Of a DNA stretch of 64,000 nucleotides, positions 59,779 through 64,000 are shown piece after piece. A program made the position numbers and the translations under genes. The stretch covers positions 95,634 to 159,633 of the forward strand of contig JACJZQ010000010.1 of assembly GCA_020635495.1 (NCBI GenBank). The letters run 5' to 3'. Position 1 is the stretch's first letter, and every line of letters starts with the position of its first letter. Origin of the DNA: Flavobacteriales bacterium (GTDB taxonomy: Bacteria > Bacteroidota > Bacteroidia > UBA10329). Below the pieces are notes generated by a model. That model searched no databases and was not told the origin of the DNA. It saw only the letters and a list, made by a program, of their open reading frames with translations.

Positions 59779-60954
59779 TTACATCATTTCGAATACACCA
59801 GCTGCACCCTGTCCGGTTCCCACACACATGGTTACCATACCGTATTTGCCTCCGGTTTTCTTCAATTCGTTCATCATCTGCACGGTCAGTTTACCACCTG
59901 TACAACCCAATGGGTGGCCCAACGCGATGGCTCCACCGTTCACGTTCACTTTATCTTCATTCAGACCAAGTGTGCGAACAACTGCCAATGACTGCGATGC
60001 GAATGCTTCGTTCAGCTCGATGATGTCGAGATCATCTTGCTTCAATCCTGCCAATTTCAGCGCAGCTGGAATAGCTGTTATAGGTCCAACACCCATTTCT
60101 CTCGGTTCCAAACCAGTTACAGCATAACTCACCACACGGGCAATTGGTTCAACGCCAAGCTCTTTAAGCTTCTTTTCTGACACTACCATGACGAAAGCGG
60201 CACCATCCGAAGTTTGTGAGGCGTTACCCGCAGTAACGGTTCCACCAGTTTTGAAAACCGGCTTCAAACGAGCCAACGCTTCCATGGAAGTTCCTTTACG
60301 AGGACCTTCATCGGTATCCACTACATAAGAACGCTCTTGACGCTTCTCATTCGCATCCAAATAAACCTCGTTCACAGTAATTGGAACGATATCATCCTTG
60401 AAACGGCCGCTGGCAATGGCTGCCAACGCTCTATCGTGCGAACGCACAGAAAACGCGTCCTGATCCTCGCGGCTCACGTTATACTTTTCTGCCACTTCCT
60501 CAGCGGTCAATCCCATTCCCCAATACCAATCAGAATGATACTTGGCCACCTGATAGTTTGGAGTAACCGTCCAACCTCCGAAAGGCATCGGGCTCATGCT
60601 TTCAACGCCTCCTGCAATGATGCAATCGGCCAAACCAGCATGAATTTTTGATGCTGCAATGGCAATGGTTTCCAACCCTGATGAGCAGTAACGGTTAACC
60701 GTCATGCCTGGAACTTTAACCGTATCCAATCCCATCAATGAGATCATACGGCCAATGTTCAATCCAAGCTCTGCTTCAGGAGTTGCACAACCTGCAATTA
60801 CATCGTCAATTGTGTCTTTATCGAGATTAGGAACAGATGCTACCAGATGCTTGATGACATCTGCGGCAATATCGTCTGGGCGGGTGAATTTGAATACACC
60901 TCGTGGAGCCTTGCCGACTGCCGATCTGAATCCTGCTACAATGTATGCGTCCAT
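59779..60954 (-). CDS. acetyl-CoA acyltransferase (thiolase)
   Basis: 391 residues; cleaves 3-ketoacyl-CoA to acetyl-CoA and a shortened acyl-CoA. The nucleophilic Cys is in VNRYCSSGLETIA (about residue 90), NEAFASQ carries the conserved Asn-Glu, GGAIALGHPLGCTG holds the active-site His, and the second Cys is in TMCVGTGQGAA near the C-terminus. FadA/FadI-type thiolases and biosynthetic acetyl-CoA acetyltransferases share these motifs; the neighbours argue for degradation. Its ATG lies one base after the stop of the YwqK-like gene, so expression is coupled. Confidence 0.94.
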   Translation of the reverse strand: MDAYIVAGFRSAVGKAPRGVFKFTRPDDIAADVIKHLVASVPNLDKDTIDDVIAGCATPEAELGLNIGRMISLMGLDTVKVPGMTVNRYCSSGLETIAIAASKIHAGLADCIIAGGVESMSPMPFGGWTVTPNYQVAKYHSDWYWGMGLTAEEVAEKYNVSREDQDAFSVRSHDRALAAIASGRFKDDIVPITVNEVYLDANEKRQERSYVVDTDEGPRKGTSMEALARLKPVFKTGGTVTAGNASQTSDGAAFVMVVSEKKLKELGVEPIARVVSYAVTGLEPREMGVGPITAIPAALKLAGLKQDDLDIIELNEAFASQSLAVVRTLGLNEDKVNVNGGAIALGHPLGCTGGKLTVQMMNELKKTGGKYGMVTMCVGTGQGAAGVFEMM

Positions 60955-60955
60955 T

Positions 60956-61543
60956 TTACTTAATGTTTATCGTTTGATTTTTCTCTTGTTCTTGCTTTTT
61001 CAATTCTTCGATCGATACTCCATTCTTGGCAACCAGCACTCCTTTCTCGTAGGTGTAAGTGTATTTGAGATCACCTTGCGAGTCGTAGTATTTCCAGTCA
61101 CCGATCTTTTTGCCGAGCTCGTAGTTCCCTTCAGAACGTACTTCGCCAGTATTGTGGTAGTAGTTGACCCAGTAGCCAGAACGTCTGTTCTTATCATATT
61201 CTCCTTCGGATTTTGTTGATCCGGTGTAGTAGAATTTCCGATAAGACCCATGTCTTTTACTATCGAAATATTCGGCTTCCTCCATAAGCTCTCCCGTGTG
61301 TGGGTAGTAGCGCCTGGACATGCCGTGTTTCTTGTCGTTCTGGTACTCGATCTCCGCAATGAGTAGGCGAGAGGCTGAATAGAGTTTCCAAAGTCCCTGC
61401 TTTCTATCAAAATCATCTTTAACGTTTCTATGCTTCTCTTTCCAAGGGGCAAACTTTGGTCTGTCACTGGATTGACCGAACAACAGCAATGGAGCCGTTG
61501 TAAGCATGAGTATGATGAAATATTTGACACCTGCGTTGGACAT
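60956..61543 (-). CDS. exported MORN/YwqK-like repeat protein
   Basis: 195 residues. Signal peptide ending near LLLFGQ (about residue 24). The mature protein has about five repeats of the form YQNDKKHGMSRRYYPHTGEL, FDSKRHGSYRKFYYTGST, YDKNRRSGYWVNYYHNTGEV and YELGKKIGDWKYYDSQGDL, the MORN-like YwqK pattern of alternating strands. Related proteins are sometimes labelled antitoxins on weak grounds; the signal peptide makes that unlikely. It sits between two beta-oxidation genes, 31 bases after the hydratase/dehydrogenase and one base before the thiolase, which is unexpected for an exported protein. Function unknown. Confidence 0.82.
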   Translation of the reverse strand: MSNAGVKYFIILMLTTAPLLLFGQSSDRPKFAPWKEKHRNVKDDFDRKQGLWKLYSASRLLIAEIEYQNDKKHGMSRRYYPHTGELMEEAEYFDSKRHGSYRKFYYTGSTKSEGEYDKNRRSGYWVNYYHNTGEVRSEGNYELGKKIGDWKYYDSQGDLKYTYTYEKGVLVAKNGVSIEELKKQEQEKNQTINIK

Positions 61544-61574
61544 TGCTTTCCTTCGATATATACAAAGGAAAGGA

Positions 61575-63971
61575 TCAGTTTCTAAGTGGTTTACCAGTGG
61601 TTACCAGGCTTTGCATCCTTTCCATTGACTTACGTGTCATGGCCAGTTTTAGGAATGCTTTTCTTTCAAGCCCCAATAAGTAACGTTCTGATACTTGGGT
61701 CTCTGCAGAAAGGTCTCCACCTGCCATTACGTAACCGAACTCTTCAGAGATTACCCTGTCGTGCTCAGAAATGTACTTGGCATCTTCCATGCTACGTGCA
61801 CCTGCAACGAAAATTCCCAGTCCTTTCTTGCCTAGAACAGTAATATCTTTTCGTTCTGCTGGTTGAGAATAGCCTTGCTCGTGCAGTTCAATCACCGCGC
61901 GTTTTGCTCGGCCAATTCTTCTTTCAGCGCTAACAGATACCTCGTCAATTCCTTTTCTAAGAATTCCAAGGTCGAATGCCTCTTCAGCGGAAGTAGCCAC
62001 TTTGGCCATCCCAACGGTCAAGAAGCGCTCTCGCAAAGCTGGAAGTTTCAAGTTTCCTTCTTGATAATCGTCAGATGCTCTTAAGGCCATTTCCTTCGAA
62101 CCGGCTCCAGCAGGAATCACTCCCGCTCCGAATTCGACCAAACCAATGTAGGTTTCCGCTGCCGCGATGACCTTATCTGAGTGCAGACAGATCTCGCATC
62201 CACCACCCAATGCCATTCCGTGAGGTGCAGATACAACCGGAACAGATGAGTAACGCAAACGCATCACCGTGTCTTGGAACTGCTTCACAGCCATGTCCAA
62301 TTCTTCAACTTCTTGCTGTGCTGCAAGCATGAAGATCATTCCCAAGTTGGCACCTGCCGAGAAGTTGTCTCCTTCGTTGGCAATGACCAAACCTTTCCAT
62401 TTTGAATCGCCTTCAGCAATATCAAGTGCCTTATTCAATCCTTGAAGCACCTCGGCTCCAATGGTGTTCATTTTTGTGTGGAACTCCAAGTTCAATACGC
62501 CATCACCAAGGTCGAAAAGTGTCGTTCCTGCATTGCTCCAAACTACGTTCGTCTCACGCAGGTTATCCAAAATGATGAGGTCTTCCGTTCCTGGAACAAC
62601 CTTGTACTGTCCGGATGGAATGTCGTAGTACATCTTTTTGCCATCCTTCACCGCGTAGAAAGACTCAATGCCTTTATCAAGCATATCGTAAACCCACTGA
62701 GCGGGCTTTCTTCCAGCTTCTTCCATGGCCTTTACGGTTTCGGCAACACCAAGCGCATCCCACGTATCGAATGGTCCAAGTTTCCAACCGAATCCAGCAC
62801 CGATAGCGTCATCGATCTTATAAAGATCATCTGTGATCTCAGGAATTCTGTTCGAAGAATACTCGAACAATCCGTAGAAAGCTTTTCTGTAGAATTCACC
62901 GGCTTTGTCTGTTCCGCCAGCAAGAATCTTCATTCGCTTACGCAAATTGTCTTCTGCTTTGGCAGCTTTCAACGTTGGGAAATCAACCTTGGCGGCTTCT
63001 TGATACTCCAACGTTTCCAAGTTCAATTCAAGGATTGTACGGCCTTCTTTCTTGTAGAAACCTTGTCCTGATTTTGAACCGATCCAACCGTTTTCCACCA
63101 TTTTCGTGATGTATCCTGGAACATCGAACAGGTGATTTGCCTCATCATTCGGACAATTCTGCTTCAATCCACCAGCAACAAGCACCAAGGTGTCCAAACC
63201 AACAACATCGCAGGTTCTGAATGTGGCCGACTTGGCACGACCAAGAAGTGGTCCTGTCATCTTATCTACTTCAGTAACGGTCAATCCCATTTCTTCTACC
63301 AGATGGAACAATGCCTGAATGCTGTAAACACCGATTCGATTAGCGATGAACGCTGGTGTATCCTTGCACAACACCGTTGTCTTTCCAAGGAAACGATCAC
63401 CGTAATCCATCAAGAAATCAACAACTTCTGGGTCTGTTTTAGGTGTTGGAATGATCTCCAACAGCTTCAAGTAACGTGGTGGGTTGAAGAAGTGCGTTCC
63501 AGCAAAGTTCTTCTGGAAATCTTCGCTTCTTCCTTCCAACATCATATGAATTGGAATACCGGAAGTGTTTGAAGTGATCAAGGTTCCTGGCTTGCGGTAT
63601 TTCTCCACGTTTGCAAACACCTGTTGCTTGATGTCCAATCGCTCAACAACAACTTCAATCGTCCAATCGCAGTCAGCGATCTTGGCCATATCATCATCAA
63701 AGTTTCCAGTAGTAATGCGGCTCGCAAACGACTTCTTATATAATGGTGCAGGGTTCGATTTGATGGCGAACTGCAACGCATCATTCACAATGCGATTTCT
63801 TACTGCAGGATGTTCAGCGGTCAGCCCTTTGGCTTTCTCAGCATCGTTCGGCTCTCGCGGAACAATATCAAGAAGGAGCACTTCAACACCGATGTTGGCA
63901 AAATGACACGCAATGCGCGATCCCATCACACCAGAACCGAGCACCGCTACCTTTTTAATACTTCTTTTCAT
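61575..63971 (-). CDS. 3-hydroxyacyl-CoA dehydrogenase / enoyl-CoA hydratase fusion
   Basis: 798 residues; hydrates enoyl-CoA and oxidises the 3-hydroxyacyl-CoA in beta-oxidation. The dehydrogenase comes first: NAD motif VAVLGSGVMGSRIA at residues 8-21, ITSNTSGIPI, GTHFFNPPRYLKLLEIIPT with the catalytic His, and KDTPAFIANRIGVY, then a second dehydrogenase C-terminal region (GWIGSKSGQGFYKKEG; FGWKLGPFDTWD). The hydratase (crotonase) domain is at about 495-700: NEGDNFSAGANLGMI, SAPHGMALGGGCEICLHSD and GLVEFGAGVIPAGAGSKEM with the acidic residue. The order dehydrogenase-hydratase is reversed relative to E. coli FadB and is common in Bacteroidota. First visible gene of the operon; 29 bases before it remain in the window. 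Confidence 0.93.
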   Translation of the reverse strand: MKRSIKKVAVLGSGVMGSRIACHFANIGVEVLLLDIVPREPNDAEKAKGLTAEHPAVRNRIVNDALQFAIKSNPAPLYKKSFASRITTGNFDDDMAKIADCDWTIEVVVERLDIKQQVFANVEKYRKPGTLITSNTSGIPIHMMLEGRSEDFQKNFAGTHFFNPPRYLKLLEIIPTPKTDPEVVDFLMDYGDRFLGKTTVLCKDTPAFIANRIGVYSIQALFHLVEEMGLTVTEVDKMTGPLLGRAKSATFRTCDVVGLDTLVLVAGGLKQNCPNDEANHLFDVPGYITKMVENGWIGSKSGQGFYKKEGRTILELNLETLEYQEAAKVDFPTLKAAKAEDNLRKRMKILAGGTDKAGEFYRKAFYGLFEYSSNRIPEITDDLYKIDDAIGAGFGWKLGPFDTWDALGVAETVKAMEEAGRKPAQWVYDMLDKGIESFYAVKDGKKMYYDIPSGQYKVVPGTEDLIILDNLRETNVVWSNAGTTLFDLGDGVLNLEFHTKMNTIGAEVLQGLNKALDIAEGDSKWKGLVIANEGDNFSAGANLGMIFMLAAQQEVEELDMAVKQFQDTVMRLRYSSVPVVSAPHGMALGGGCEICLHSDKVIAAAETYIGLVEFGAGVIPAGAGSKEMALRASDDYQEGNLKLPALRERFLTVGMAKVATSAEEAFDLGILRKGIDEVSVSAERRIGRAKRAVIELHEQGYSQPAERKDITVLGKKGLGIFVAGARSMEDAKYISEHDRVISEEFGYVMAGGDLSAETQVSERYLLGLERKAFLKLAMTRKSMERMQSLVTTGKPLRN

Positions 63972-64000
63972 TTTTTGTTTAGTGATTAGTGAAAAGCGAC

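Overview
The window is typical of a Bacteroidota chromosome, most likely a marine or freshwater Flavobacteriales-type organism. The evidence is the many exported proteins with type IX secretion (T9SS) C-terminal sorting domains of both type A and type B, the lack of Shine-Dalgarno sequences before starts, repeated TAnnTTTG (-7) promoter elements, a fused SecDF, a type III glutamine synthetase, and M56/BlaI pairs carrying a TonB-like C-terminus. No rRNA, tRNA, CRISPR array, transposase or phage gene was seen, and every major reading frame is intact.

Layout. 1-2.1 kb: gyrB on the plus strand, ending at a bidirectional terminator. 2.1-27.1 kb: an unbroken minus-strand block of about 25 kb devoted to the cell surface. 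It begins (reading leftward) with an ECF sigma factor and a one-pass membrane protein in the anti-sigma position that ends in PKD domains and an altered type B sorting domain. Then come five large modular T9SS type B proteins (749, 1237, 1237, 1368 and 1788 aa), small exported proteins, and two collagen-like Gly-X-Y proteins. Several -7 elements and a terminator inside the block show that it is several transcription units. 27.3-28.3 kb: mdh. 28.3-31.5 kb: a translationally coupled pair, an FG-GAP/VCBS T9SS type A protein and a DCC-family thiol oxidoreductase. 31.7-38.4 kb: secDF, tatA, a type II glutamine synthetase and a type III glutamine synthetase, separated by strong hairpin terminators. 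38.5-46.2 kb: a PorE-like OmpA protein, purM, prfA, a DUF4442 protein, a glycerolipid acyltransferase and gpsA. 46.2-50.1 kb: an SDR enzyme, two intergenic repeat elements, a BlaI/M56 regulatory pair with a clear operator inside its promoter, and an SPFH - small ORF - Arc-like unit whose last two genes are only 51 and 56 codons. 50.1-57.8 kb: exported enzymes and lipoproteins (beta-propeller lipoprotein, M28 peptidase with PDZ, TolB-like lipoprotein, acetolactate decarboxylase-like lipoprotein), a 21-bp tandem repeat array, a small membrane protein and a T9SS type A subtilisin-like protease. 57.9-64 kb: a fatty-acid beta-oxidation operon (hydroxyacyl-CoA dehydrogenase/enoyl-CoA hydratase, a YwqK/MORN-like protein, thiolase, acyl-CoA dehydrogenase).

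How the parts fit. SecDF exports the T9SS substrates across the inner membrane; the T9SS (encoded elsewhere) then moves them across the outer membrane. gpsA and the overlapping acyltransferase make and acylate glycerol-3-phosphate. The beta-oxidation operon supplies acetyl-CoA, and mdh belongs to the TCA cycle that would consume it. The strongest candidate for something undescribed is the sigma / membrane-protein / adhesin block. The putative anti-sigma factor carries a sorting-domain-like end that lacks the RWG core present in all five neighbouring adhesins, which suggests a sensor coupled to surface secretion. This is inference from gene order and domain content. All family assignments were made by reading motifs; no database search was possible.
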